A stretch of 64,000 bases of DNA, taken from NCBI GenBank assembly GCA_016720705.1, contig JADKKB010000007.1, positions 372,001-436,000 on the forward strand, in the 5' to 3' direction. Position 1 is the stretch's first letter; every line of letters starts with the position of its first letter. The position numbers and the translations under genes were made by a program. Origin of the DNA: Chloracidobacterium sp. GTDB lineage: Bacteria; Acidobacteriota; Blastocatellia; Pyrinomonadales; Pyrinomonadaceae. The notes beneath the pieces were generated by a model. The model saw only the letters and a program-made list of their open reading frames with translations. It ran no database searches and had not been told where the DNA came from. Below, piece by piece: positions 8,797 through 17,362 of the stretch.

Positions 8797-10307
8797 AATT
8801 TTTAATATCGTTCTCGCTCGCCGTACTACTTTCCGTCGCGGCGTCCGCACAATCTACGTCCGCCGTGCTCAAGCAGGCCGAAAAGGCTCTGGGCAGTCGA
8901 AAAACACTTCTGGCGGTTAGCACGACCACGCGTACCGGCACGATCAAACGCGTCTCCGATGGTGTCAGCGGCAAATACATTTATCGATCAGCCCAGCCGA
9001 ATCTGCTGAATATCGCATACGACCTCGACGGCTTTGAGATCGAATCAGGCTCAAACGGTCGTTCCGGGTGGAAGCGAAATTCGCGTGACGGCCTGCAAAC
9101 TCTGACCGGGGTCGCGAGCGTTGAATTTCAGGCAAAAGCGGCATTTCGCGGTAGCCTCTGGCTTAACGCCAAGAAAGAAAAATCTAAGATCGTCAGTGGC
9201 GGACGCTCGAGCGTGGGCGGCAAGCAGGTTAATGTCGTTAACATCACGACCGCCAAAGGCCTCAATATAAAGCTGTATTTCGATGCATTGTCCGGCCTTT
9301 TGCTCCGCGACGAAATGCCCGCGGGTGACGCGATCGAGACGACGGATTATAGCGATTATCGAGCGGTCAGCGGCACGATGCAGCCATTCGAAATGAAGCT
9401 TTCATCGGGCGGCGAGGCCTTCGAGATCACGCTGGCCGACATCGCCGTCAATCGCCCGATCGATAGGGCCGAATTTGATTTCCCCACCATTTCCGGTGCA
9501 CCGCTGCCGGATATCAAGGCTCTTTTGGATGATCTCAGATCTAACGAAGATAGGGTCGAGGAATTGCTCGACAGCTACTCGTACACGCAAAAGAGCATCA
9601 AACGCGAACTCGGAAAAGACGGCGTTCTGCGTGAGACGGGCTCGGAAACCTACCAGCTTTCATTCTATAAGGGCAATCGGATCCGCCGTCTGATCGAAAA
9701 GAATGGTCGGGCCTTAAATATAAAGGAACAGGCTGATGAGGATAAAGAGGCGGGCAAACGCGTCGAAGAGATCGAACGCGAGATCGCAAAACAGGACGCA
9801 AAGATGGGCAAACAGGGTTCCAACGGCGCACCGTCCGAAGAAAGCCGGCGTATTTCTACCGCCGAGGTGCTCAGGGCGTCAAAATTGACCAATCCGCGCC
9901 GTGAGCGGTTTCGCGGACGGGATGTGATCGTGTTCGATTTTGAGCCCGACCCCAATTTCGACTTCAAGAACGCCAAGAGTATGCTCAAATTTTTTGGCAA
10001 GACTGCGGGCGTAATGTGGATCGACGAAAAGGACAAGCAGGTCGCTCGCCTTGAGGCGGTGCTTGCCGACAGCTTTAAGGTCGGCGGCGGTGTGCTGGCA
10101 AAATTGCGAAAGGGAGCGTCGTTCACACTCGAACAGGAACGCGTGAACAACGAGATCTGGCTACCCAGCCAGGCCGATATCAACCTATCTGTTCGCGTAC
10201 TGCTGGTAAAGGGGATCGAGGTCAATCAGTTGATCCGATCTTATGACTATCGGCAATTCCAGACCGAGGTCAAGGACGCGACTGTCAACGACACTCCCAA
10301 GCCCTAG
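8793..10307 (+). CDS. secreted protein with two LolA-like domains
   Basis: The 504-residue protein has a signal peptide (MKFLISFSLAVLLSVAASAQ) and starts inside the stop of the membrane-protein gene (ATGA). Residues about 25-245 form one LolA/LprG-like half-barrel (GRSGWKRNSRDGLQTL, LNIKLYFDALSGLLLRDEMP). Residues about 255-500 form a second (VIVFDFEPDPNFDF, VMWIDEKDKQVARLEAVLAD), separated by a charged helical linker (KEAGKRVEEIEREIAKQDAK). It probably binds or carries a hydrophobic ligand in the periplasm. It converges with the anti-sigma gene with only four bases between stops. Confidence 0.75.
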   Translation: MKFLISFSLAVLLSVAASAQSTSAVLKQAEKALGSRKTLLAVSTTTRTGTIKRVSDGVSGKYIYRSAQPNLLNIAYDLDGFEIESGSNGRSGWKRNSRDGLQTLTGVASVEFQAKAAFRGSLWLNAKKEKSKIVSGGRSSVGGKQVNVVNITTAKGLNIKLYFDALSGLLLRDEMPAGDAIETTDYSDYRAVSGTMQPFEMKLSSGGEAFEITLADIAVNRPIDRAEFDFPTISGAPLPDIKALLDDLRSNEDRVEELLDSYSYTQKSIKRELGKDGVLRETGSETYQLSFYKGNRIRRLIEKNGRALNIKEQADEDKEAGKRVEEIEREIAKQDAKMGKQGSNGAPSEESRRISTAEVLRASKLTNPRRERFRGRDVIVFDFEPDPNFDFKNAKSMLKFFGKTAGVMWIDEKDKQVARLEAVLADSFKVGGGVLAKLRKGASFTLEQERVNNEIWLPSQADINLSVRVLLVKGIEVNQLIRSYDYRQFQTEVKDATVNDTPKP

Positions 10308-10311
10308 CGGT

Positions 10312-11133
10312 TTATTTCCGGATCAGGTCGATGACGACGGTCTTGCCCGCTCGTCTGACCTTGATCGAGCGTCCGACAAATTTGCCGCTAAATGTCGTTT
10401 TTTCGACAAGTGTCTGATCATTGATCGTTTCGATCACGTCGCCGGGCAGAATGCCGGCATCGCCCGCCTTGCTGTGGTCAGCCACCGATTCGACAGTCCA
10501 ATTTGACGCTTGATATCGGGCCTTTACGCCGATGACCGTAAGGACTTCGTCAACCGGGATCTTTGTGTTTGTATCAAAGTCACGCGGCCGAATGGGTTGT
10601 GCGGCGTTGGGGTCGATGCCCCTCGGCAATATTCGCTTTCCCGGTCTGACCGCCTCGACAAATGACCCGCCACCGGACGTATCCGCGTCACGGCCCGACA
10701 GAGTTTCCGTTGGCTTGGGCAATGCCGTATTAGACTTTGGCGGAAGATTATTGGCCCGCGACTCAGTCGGTAGGATGGCTGCAACGGTGTTAGATATCTC
10801 AACCGAATTCGCAGGCGGCGGCAGCGGCGTTTCGGCAACCGCTGTTCGGGCTAAGTCCGGATCGCCGGTTTCAACCGGTCGCGTATATCTATCCACAGCA
10901 ACGTATCCGCCGATCGCGGCCGCTAGCACCAATGGAACAGCGTATCGGGCCCACGATGGCATCCACGTCGCCGCAGACGACGACGGCCGGCCCTGAGCGA
11001 TCCTGGCTCTGACGCGAACGTCAAAATCCCCCGGAGCTTCGACCTGCTTGAGTGTGCCTAGCAGATCGGAGACTCGTTTCTCGTCGTCAGACAGATCGGG
11101 GAACCGTTCTAAATTTTTATTTTCGTTGCTCAT
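10312..11133 (-). CDS. anti-sigma factor-like membrane protein with periplasmic PDZ domain
   Basis: The 273-residue protein has a cytoplasmic N-terminal helical segment (SDDEKRVSDLLGTLKQVEAP), one transmembrane helix near residues 63-82 (YAVPLVLAAAIGGYVAV), a low-complexity linker, and a C-terminal PDZ domain (AGDAGILPGDVIETINDQTL). It follows the ECF sigma gene by 5 bases, the classic arrangement for a cognate anti-sigma factor. It lacks the HxxxCxxC motif of zinc anti-sigma factors. The PDZ domain suggests that periplasmic protein tails or regulated proteolysis set its activity; this is inference. Confidence 0.75.
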   Translation of the reverse strand: MSNENKNLERFPDLSDDEKRVSDLLGTLKQVEAPGDFDVRVRARIAQGRPSSSAATWMPSWARYAVPLVLAAAIGGYVAVDRYTRPVETGDPDLARTAVAETPLPPPANSVEISNTVAAILPTESRANNLPPKSNTALPKPTETLSGRDADTSGGGSFVEAVRPGKRILPRGIDPNAAQPIRPRDFDTNTKIPVDEVLTVIGVKARYQASNWTVESVADHSKAGDAGILPGDVIETINDQTLVEKTTFSGKFVGRSIKVRRAGKTVVIDLIRK

Positions 11134-11138
11134 CTCAC

Positions 11139-11771
11139 CTAAAAATAATGTTCTAACTTCTCTTTCAACAATCCTCTACCGCGGCTGATCCGTGACTTGG
11201 TCGTCCCGAGCCGAAGTCCCATTATCTCAGCGACCTCATCATACGATTTGCCCTGGATATCCCTCAGGATGATCGGCACTCGATACTTTTCGGGCAGTGC
11301 CGCGATCGCCTTGGCGATGGTCCGGTCGCGTTCGTCATCGACCAGTTGCGAGTCCTGCAGTGCGGCAGTGTCGGCCGGTTGATACTCGACGTCACTGTCC
11401 TCATCGGACTGGAAAAGCCCGGTCAGTGACAATAGTCGTCGCCGCTTACGCCGTCTGATCTCGCTGATCGCCAGATTGGTCGCGATCCGGTAAACATAGG
11501 TCGAAAACGCATATTGCGTATGGTAACGGTCGATCGCAAAATAAACCCGTACGAACGTCTCCTGTGCGAGATCGACCGCTTCTTCGTAGTCGTTCAAAAA
11601 TCTATAGAGGTAATTTGTTAGCGGATTGCGGTAACGGGCCACGATCTCGGCAAACGCATTTTCGTCACCGTTCTTGGTCGCCTCGATCAGTTGGTGGTCC
11701 GACAATTTCTCTTCAGCCACGGTGTTTTTTGATCCCCCCGCGTCCAATGAGCCGATATTGTCCTGAGCCAT
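11139..11771 (-). CDS. ECF sigma factor (RNA polymerase sigma-70 family)
   Basis: The 210-residue regulator has sigma region 2 (ARYRNPLTNYLYRFLNDYEE then LAQETFVRVYFAIDRY and YVYRIATNLAISEIRRRKRR) and region 4 (ALPEKYRVPIILRDIQGKSY then EIMGLRLGTTKSRISRGR). It directs RNA polymerase to a dedicated regulon, probably an envelope-stress one given the adjacent PDZ anti-sigma factor. The ATG at 11771 is chosen; a TTG at 11795 is possible. No strong ribosome site is seen for either. Confidence 0.93.
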   Translation of the reverse strand: MAQDNIGSLDAGGSKNTVAEEKLSDHQLIEATKNGDENAFAEIVARYRNPLTNYLYRFLNDYEEAVDLAQETFVRVYFAIDRYHTQYAFSTYVYRIATNLAISEIRRRKRRRLLSLTGLFQSDEDSDVEYQPADTAALQDSQLVDDERDRTIAKAIAALPEKYRVPIILRDIQGKSYDEVAEIMGLRLGTTKSRISRGRGLLKEKLEHYF

Positions 11772-11873
11772 ACATTCATACGTTTTACAATACAATCACG
11801 ATCAAAACAAAACTAACCCTCGTTTTATAACACGCCGGCGGCGAAATTTAGTTCCCCGAATTTCGTTAGATAG

Positions 11874-12479
11874 CTACCGGGCCGCCCTAACGGTCAGTAT
11901 CAAAAACAGAGTTGAGTTATTTTTCGGCAGCGAAAGCGAACCGAGCACGATCGGCTGATCTTCGGGTATTCCGATCCTACCGGTATTCAGACCGATCCAC
12001 TCATAATTGAATATGGGTACTGACTTGCCGCTTTCTGCGACAAGGCCCGTCGTTTTCACAGCGATCCGTGAGCCAAATCGAAATGACTGAGCATAAATAC
12101 CTCCGCTACCCATTCGGATACCGTTGAGTGACCACTCGAAGAATGTCGGTGGTTCGCCGTCGGCTACAGGCAACAAACTCTCGGATATGCTTTTGTATTC
12201 AAAACCGCCGCTGGTCGAAGTACGGCCGACGTAGGTGCCTGCGAGGCGAAGATTTGCGATTCTGAGCTCGGCTTTTAGGTGCTTTGCGATCGGCAAAAGG
12301 TTCGCGGGAATGTCGTTTGTTGCGACCGGATCAGTGGTTGCGGTCAGTACCTGCAGAGTAATATCGAGATCTCTGTCCGGTGTTGGTCGTGTGTCCGACT
12401 GTGCTAGTCCCGTGGCGGCGAACATCGCAATCATAAAAAATGACGTCAGCAGCCTTGGCAAAAAAATGGACCGGTTCAT
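11874..12479 (-). CDS. secreted hypothetical protein with hairpin-masked start
   Basis: The ATG at 12479 gives the signal peptide MNRSIFLPRLLTSFFMIAMF and is preceded by AAGGAG seven bases upstream. The 201-residue product has beta-rich segments (FEYKSISESLLPVADG, NYEWIGLNTGRIGIP) and no recognised family. Both the ribosome site and start codon lie inside a long hairpin (12465-12532) followed by seven Ts that encode codons 4-6. Translation and transcription of this gene should therefore be sensitive to that structure. It lies 73 bases downstream of the secreted-protein gene ending at 12553. Confidence 0.65.
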   Translation of the reverse strand: MNRSIFLPRLLTSFFMIAMFAATGLAQSDTRPTPDRDLDITLQVLTATTDPVATNDIPANLLPIAKHLKAELRIANLRLAGTYVGRTSTSGGFEYKSISESLLPVADGEPPTFFEWSLNGIRMGSGGIYAQSFRFGSRIAVKTTGLVAESGKSVPIFNYEWIGLNTGRIGIPEDQPIVLGSLSLPKNNSTLFLILTVRAAR

Positions 12480-12532
12480 AAGTGTTCTCCTTGGCAAATG
12501 TCGTTTGCAAGGAGTAACACCAACCGGTCCAT
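12465..12532 (-). promoter_or_regulatory. terminator-like hairpin enclosing a ribosome site and start codon
   Basis: The arms 12465-12498 and 12504-12532 are near-perfect inverted repeats (12 bp of uninterrupted pairing at the base, more with small bulges) around a five-base loop. On the minus strand the structure is followed by TTTTTTT. It thus looks like the intrinsic terminator of the 12553-13386 gene. Its descending arm also carries the AAGGAG site and the ATG of the 11874-12479 gene. It may act as an attenuator or simply as a terminator with a start buried in it. Confidence 0.75.
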
Positions 12533-12552
12533 TAAAAAGTTGCAAAAAAAGA

Positions 12553-13386
12553 TTATCGGGTTTGTTTGAAAAGCTCTTCGTCGACCTTTTGACCAAATGT
12601 GACCGTTCCGATCTCGGTCTCTTCGACCAACTTTTCGTTGGCGGTCAGGGTCGTCCGGTATGGCACCAAAGTCCCTTGGGCGTAATTGTAGTTATAAAAC
12701 CTACGCTTATAGCTGACGCCACCCTCTTCGTACGTTAGCATCATCACCCGAAAGGATTTAACGCTGACATAATAGCGCGTTTTACGCTGCTTTTTGTCCG
12801 TGACGTCAACAAAATAAAATTCAACACCGTATACTTTTTCTTTGCCCGCAAGTTCAATCGTCGACTCGTTTTCTTTGTAACGCAGCATTCCCTCGAGGCC
12901 GCGGTACATCGAATTTTCGAATGAAGTGGCAAGGTCCGCCCGCGGAGGAAATACCGTATTGTTAAAGATTCCAAAGATATTGCCCTCGTTATAAACGAGC
13001 GAAAATCTCGATCCCGGCGTGTCATAATCGATCCGGACCTTTTCCTTATCGAGTGATTCGCCACGTATGATCCAGCGGTGATAGGTGCCGACATCGAGTT
13101 TGCCTTCGGCATTTGCCGCCGTCATCTTGCCGCGCTCCAATGTGGTCTTGCGGATTTGATTAAGCGTCGGCCGCCCTGCCGGAAAACCGTAGAACACGAT
13201 CGCAGATTCGACCACTTGCTCGGCGGTAACCGGCTTGGTCGGATCACGCGTAACCAACGGCGGAGGCGGCGTGGGCGTGGGCGTGGCTTCGTCCTTTTTG
13301 TCAGGCGTTGCCTGACTAAACGCAATGGATGTCGCCATCAAAACGGTCAAAGTGAAGAGAAATAATGATCTTACGTGCAACAACAC
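12553..13386 (-). CDS. secreted LolA-like hypothetical protein
   Basis: A GTG at 13386, nine bases after an AGGAG site, is preferred because it begins the signal peptide VLLHVRSLFLFTLTVLMATS; upstream in-frame sequence would overlap trmL. The mature protein has a proline/threonine linker (EATPTPTPPPPLV) then a beta-rich domain (GTYHRWIIRGESL, KVRIDYDTPGSRFSLVYNEG, GVEFYFVDVTDKKQRKTRYY), resembling LolA-type half-barrels. No exact function is known. It is followed by the hairpin at 12465-12532. Confidence 0.65.
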   Translation of the reverse strand: MLLHVRSLFLFTLTVLMATSIAFSQATPDKKDEATPTPTPPPPLVTRDPTKPVTAEQVVESAIVFYGFPAGRPTLNQIRKTTLERGKMTAANAEGKLDVGTYHRWIIRGESLDKEKVRIDYDTPGSRFSLVYNEGNIFGIFNNTVFPPRADLATSFENSMYRGLEGMLRYKENESTIELAGKEKVYGVEFYFVDVTDKKQRKTRYYVSVKSFRVMMLTYEEGGVSYKRRFYNYNYAQGTLVPYRTTLTANEKLVEETEIGTVTFGQKVDEELFKQTR

Positions 13387-13556
13387 CAGATAGGTCTCCT
13401 GTTTTTGGATCAAAAATCGCAAGAACGGATTGTAACACAAGACGAGCTTATCAGCATCGACAAGGGTTCCAAACACTTTCAATGGATGAGGTTCGTCGGC
13501 GAAAGGATGCACATAAGCGTTTTGCCGAGACGCCCGGTACGGCATAAGATTACGAT

Positions 13557-14015
13557 ATGTTGCACGTCGCTCTGGTCGAACCGGAAATACCGCCAAACAC
13601 CGGAAATATTGCACGTCTCTGTGCGGCGGCCAACACATCGCTGCATATCGTCGGCGTTACGGGATTTAGAATGGACGACCGCACGCTCAAGCGCTCGGGG
13701 CTGGATTACTGGGAATTTGTCGACCTGCACCGCCATATCGACGTCGACGAACTCTATGCCGCCCTTCCCACGTCAAGATTTGTTTACCTTACTACCAAGT
13801 CCGATATCCCCTACTCTTCTTGGCAGTTTCAGGACGGCGATTGCCTTGTATTTGGCCCCGAAACGCGAGGCCTGCCGGAAAGCATACTAGACGCAAATGC
13901 CGCCTCGTGCCTGACGATCCCTATGGCAAGCCAAAACGTTCGCAGTCTCAATCTCTCTACGAGTGTCGGCATTGTTCTTTACGAAGCTATACGACAGATC
14001 AACCTTTATAAGTAA
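13557..14015 (+). CDS. trmL: tRNA (cytidine/uridine-34 2'-O)-methyltransferase
   Basis: The 152-residue SPOUT enzyme methylates the wobble ribose of tRNA-Leu isoacceptors using S-adenosylmethionine. Family motifs are visible in order: ALVEPEIPPNTGNIARLCAA, GFRMDDRTLKRSGLDYW, VFGPETRGLPESIL, and the knot motif IPMASQNVRSLNLSTSVGIV. The length is typical. It begins with MLHVALVEP and no long leader. bipA follows 67 bases later. Confidence 0.93.
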   Translation: MLHVALVEPEIPPNTGNIARLCAAANTSLHIVGVTGFRMDDRTLKRSGLDYWEFVDLHRHIDVDELYAALPTSRFVYLTTKSDIPYSSWQFQDGDCLVFGPETRGLPESILDANAASCLTIPMASQNVRSLNLSTSVGIVLYEAIRQINLYK

Positions 14016-14082
14016 GGCATTTTGCGTTTCTGGCTTTAATAAGTCATTATACTCGTTTCCTTTTTGGCTCGGGATTACAACT

Positions 14083-15894
14083 ATGATCAGTAAAGAATTT
14101 ATTCGCAACATCGCAATCATCGCTCACGTCGACCACGGCAAGACCACACTCGTCGACGCGATGTTGGCACAATCCGGCACACATCGCGACAACGAGACGG
14201 TCGTCGATCGCGTTATGGACTCAATGGATCTGGAACGCGAACGCGGTATCACGATCATGGCGAAAAACACCTCGGTCCGCTATGGCGACTATAAGATCAA
14301 CATCCTTGACACGCCGGGCCACGCCGATTTTGGCGGTGAGGTGGAACGAGTTCTGAAGATGGTTGACGGCATTGTGCTGCTCGTTGACGCCGCTGAGGGA
14401 TGTTTGCCGCAGACGCGTTTTGTGCTGCGAAAGGCACTGGAGCTCAAACTTCCCTGCATCGCTCTGGTCAACAAGATCGACCGTCAGGATTCGCGGCCCG
14501 AAGAAGTGCTCGACGAGATCTACGACCTGTTTATTGACCTCGGGGCAAATGACCACCAGATCGAGTTCCCGGTTCTTTATTCGATATCGCGCGACGGCAT
14601 CGCGAAAAAACAGCTTACGGACGAATCTAAAAATCTAATCCCGCTATTTGACCAGATCATCGAGACGATCCCTGCTCCGCACGCCATTCGCGCCGACTCA
14701 CTACAATTGCTGGTGGCGAATATCGACTATAATCCTTTTGTCGGACGCTTGGCGATCGGCCGTATTTTCTCAGGCGAGATCTCCAAAAATCAGGAAGTTG
14801 CGGTTGCACGCCGTGACGGTTCGATCCAAAAGACGCGTGTCAAAGAGCTTTTCGTTTTTGAAGGCCTCGAACGTAGGACCCAGGACAAAGCAGGCACCGG
14901 CGAGATCGTTGCTCTTGCCGGGTTTGACGATATTGAGATCGGCGAGACGATCACGTCGGTCGATAATCCGAAGGCTTTGCCTGTTATTAACGTTGACGAG
15001 CCAACGATCGCGATGATCTTTGGTGTCAATACCTCGCCGTTTTCGGGCATCGACGGCAAGTTTGTCACTTCTCGTCAGATTAAAGAACGCCTCGACCGTG
15101 AATTGCTTGGAAACGTCGCCCTGCGTGTCGAACAGACCGAAGCCGCTGAACAGTTTAAGGTTTCAGGCCGCGGTGAGTTGCAGCTCGCGATTCTCATCGA
15201 AATGATGCGCCGCGAAGGTTATGAGGTTCAGGTCTCAAAACCTGAGGTAATCACCAAAAAGGACGAGAAAACGGGTCAAACGCTCGAACCGATCGAGCTG
15301 GTCGTCATCGACGTACCTGACGAATTTATCGGCGTAGTCACCGAAGCGATGGGCCGCCGCAAGGGCCAAATGACCAAGATGGTCAACAACGGCTCGGGCC
15401 GCGTGCGTTTGGAATTTGAAGTGCCGTCGCGTGGTTTGATCGGTTTTCGTGGTGAGTTTTTGACGGAAACAAAGGGAACGGGATTGCTCAATACGCTCTT
15501 CCTGCGTTTTGACAAACATCAGGGCGAGATGAAATCGCGTCAGACCGGCTCGCTCGTCTCTGATCGTATGGGCGAGACAAACACATACGCCCTCTACAAC
15601 TTACAAGAACGCGGCGTGCTGTTCGTCAAGCCGCAGATCAAGGTGTACGAAGGCATGATCGTCGGCGAAAATGCCCGTGCGGTCGATCTCGACGTCAATC
15701 CGATCAAAGAGAAAAAGCTCTCGAATATGCGTACGACCAGCGCCGACGAAGCTATGCGCCTCGTCCCGCAGCGTGAAATGTCGCTCGAACGAGCCCTCGA
15801 ATTCATCGCCGATGATGAGTTGATCGAAGTCACGCCGAAGGCTATCCGCCTGCGAAAGCGGGTGCTAAAGGCAAACGAACGGCCGAAGAAATAG
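14083..15894 (+). CDS. typA: ribosome-associated translational GTPase BipA/TypA
   Basis: The start ATG at 14083 gives MISKEFIRNIAIIAHVDHGK, matching the family N-terminus. G1 is AHVDHGKTTL, the switch I region carries RERGITI, G3 is DTPGHADFGGEVERV and G4 is NKID. Domains II, III and V and the BipA-specific C-terminal domain follow (FEVPSRGLIGFRGEFLTETK). The 603-residue length is normal. It acts on 50S assembly and stress adaptation. The hairpin at 15918-15949 ends the transcript. Confidence 0.96.
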   Translation: MISKEFIRNIAIIAHVDHGKTTLVDAMLAQSGTHRDNETVVDRVMDSMDLERERGITIMAKNTSVRYGDYKINILDTPGHADFGGEVERVLKMVDGIVLLVDAAEGCLPQTRFVLRKALELKLPCIALVNKIDRQDSRPEEVLDEIYDLFIDLGANDHQIEFPVLYSISRDGIAKKQLTDESKNLIPLFDQIIETIPAPHAIRADSLQLLVANIDYNPFVGRLAIGRIFSGEISKNQEVAVARRDGSIQKTRVKELFVFEGLERRTQDKAGTGEIVALAGFDDIEIGETITSVDNPKALPVINVDEPTIAMIFGVNTSPFSGIDGKFVTSRQIKERLDRELLGNVALRVEQTEAAEQFKVSGRGELQLAILIEMMRREGYEVQVSKPEVITKKDEKTGQTLEPIELVVIDVPDEFIGVVTEAMGRRKGQMTKMVNNGSGRVRLEFEVPSRGLIGFRGEFLTETKGTGLLNTLFLRFDKHQGEMKSRQTGSLVSDRMGETNTYALYNLQERGVLFVKPQIKVYEGMIVGENARAVDLDVNPIKEKKLSNMRTTSADEAMRLVPQREMSLERALEFIADDELIEVTPKAIRLRKRVLKANERPKK

Positions 15895-15917
15895 AACTTT
15901 TTCGAATATTGAGTCTG

Positions 15918-15955
15918 AAGCGGCAAAGGTTGCGTGATCTTTGCCGCTTTTTATT
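15918..15955. terminator. intrinsic terminator after bipA
   Basis: An 11-bp perfect stem (15918-15928 with 15939-15949) with a ten-base loop is followed by five Ts on the plus strand. It separates bipA from the convergent small acidic gene whose stop is at 15951. Confidence 0.85.
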
Positions 15956-16127
15956 CTTCGCCGTCCTCGTCTGCTTCGTCTGCCTCCGCGTCCGGATCGT
16001 AGGCCTCGTAGCCGTACGCATCATCATAGTAATAACTGCGCTTCCGCTGGTCGGTTTCCCACGTTCGGTCCGCTTCACTCGAATCCGTCTCTTCAATTTC
16101 CGTTTCCGTTTTCGTCAATTCGGGCAT
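15951..16127 (-). CDS. small highly acidic hypothetical protein
   Basis: A 58-codon frame runs from ATG at 16127 to TAA at 15951. It starts MPELTKTETEIEETDSSEAD, has a central basic/aromatic patch (RKRSYYYDDAYGYEAY) and ends in an Asp/Glu-rich tail (DPDAEADEADEDGEE). The frame is uninterrupted and its composition is clearly biased to protein-like acidic content. The ribosome site is weak. The stop lies next to the bipA terminator and the start is divergent from the phosphatase at 16172. Function is unknown. Confidence 0.5.
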   Translation of the reverse strand: MPELTKTETEIEETDSSEADRTWETDQRKRSYYYDDAYGYEAYDPDAEADEADEDGEE

Positions 16128-16171
16128 AGCTAACTTATAATCTTTCCAACCGGCGCAGACAAGAGGTAATT

Positions 16172-17020
16172 ATGAGAACAAAGAAAATTCTGAATACATT
16201 CGCAACGATCACACTATCCGTGATATCGACGTATTTTCTGCTTGGCATCCCGGCGTCGACGCAGGGCACCTCGCCGCAGACGAATGCGGTGCTCCAATAC
16301 CAGGTCGGCGGCACGCTATATATGCAGAAGGCCGCCGAGTACCGCTCGCTCGCATATCAGGCGTTCAATATAGCTCGCCTACGGTTCGACGCCACCCTTG
16401 AGAAGAAAAACGTCAAGAAACTGCCTAAAGCCGAGCGTAAGATGCCGCGTGCTATCGTAGTGGACATTGACGAGACCATTCTCGATAATTCACCTGCTCA
16501 GGCATACAGTATCGCTAATAACGCGCCGTTCAACCTTAAAGATTGGTACGCCTGGGGCGATATGCGCAAGGCAAAAGCGATTCCCGGAGCCGTTGATTTC
16601 TTGAATTACGCGGTCTCCAAGGGTGCCAAGATCTTTTACGTATCAAACCGTGATGGAGTGCAAAAACCGGCCACCATCGACAATCTAAAAAAGGTTGGAC
16701 TTACCGACATCGCTGACGATAACGTCATCCTCAGGGCATCCGAATCCGGTAAAGAGGCTCGCCGCACAGCCATTGCCAAAACTTTTCGCATCGTTATGCT
16801 GATGGGCGATAACCTTGACGACTTTTCTAACGTATTTGAAAAGAAATCGATCGCTGACCGCTTTGCCGAGACCGATAAAGCCCGAGATCAATTCGGCGAT
16901 CGCTTTATCGTCCTGCCCAATGCAATGTACGGCACCTGGGAAAATGCGATCTACGACTACGGCCGCCTGACCGAGGCTCAGAAAGCAGAAAAACGTGCGG
17001 CAGCATTGGAATTGCCGTAA
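16172..17020 (+). CDS. 5'-nucleotidase, lipoprotein e(P4)-like HAD acid phosphatase
   Basis: The 282-residue exported protein starts after GAGGT. It has an N-terminal hydrophobic signal (TLSVISTYFLLGIPAST) without a clear lipobox. The HAD class B/C motif IVVDIDETILDN (two catalytic aspartates) lies near residue 95, followed by KDWYAWGDMRKAKAIPGAVD, FYVSNRD and LMGDNLDDFSN. The family dephosphorylates nucleotide monophosphates in the periplasm for salvage. A TATAAT-like sequence is present at 16136. Confidence 0.9.
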   Translation: MRTKKILNTFATITLSVISTYFLLGIPASTQGTSPQTNAVLQYQVGGTLYMQKAAEYRSLAYQAFNIARLRFDATLEKKNVKKLPKAERKMPRAIVVDIDETILDNSPAQAYSIANNAPFNLKDWYAWGDMRKAKAIPGAVDFLNYAVSKGAKIFYVSNRDGVQKPATIDNLKKVGLTDIADDNVILRASESGKEARRTAIAKTFRIVMLMGDNLDDFSNVFEKKSIADRFAETDKARDQFGDRFIVLPNAMYGTWENAIYDYGRLTEAQKAEKRAAALELP

Positions 17021-17029
17021 AATAGAGGT

Positions 17030-17356
17030 ATGAAACGAACACCGGAAGAGAAACTTCTCAACCCGCGGCCCGGCAGCAAAATAGCCGAGGCCCGAGATTT
17101 TGGGATCGATCTGACCCAGATAGTTGAGAATCTACGTTTGTCTCCGGAAAAACGAATCGAAAAGCTCCAGAATGCAATGATCGGTTTTGAAGATGTTTTA
17201 CGTGTATCTGAAAAATGGAAAATCTATGACTATGATGTCCAAATTCTTTCGATCGATGGCTTGATCTCCGCAAAGGAATCAGCCGGACGTGAAAAAGACC
17301 AACCCGGTCTAAAAATTCTATACGCGCTTCGCGAAGCAAGTCTCGACGAAGAATAA
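17030..17356 (+). CDS. hypothetical protein
   Basis: The 108-residue protein starts nine bases after the phosphatase stop with AGAGGT upstream, so it is likely co-transcribed. It has GIDLTQIVENLRLSPEKRIE and IEKLQNAMIGFEDVL. This resembles short proteins often found beside nucleotidyltransferase-type genes, although no such partner is next to it here. It is predicted soluble and mixed alpha/beta. The S9 peptidase follows at once. Confidence 0.6.
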   Translation: MKRTPEEKLLNPRPGSKIAEARDFGIDLTQIVENLRLSPEKRIEKLQNAMIGFEDVLRVSEKWKIYDYDVQILSIDGLISAKESAGREKDQPGLKILYALREASLDEE

Positions 17357-17362
17357 TAATCA

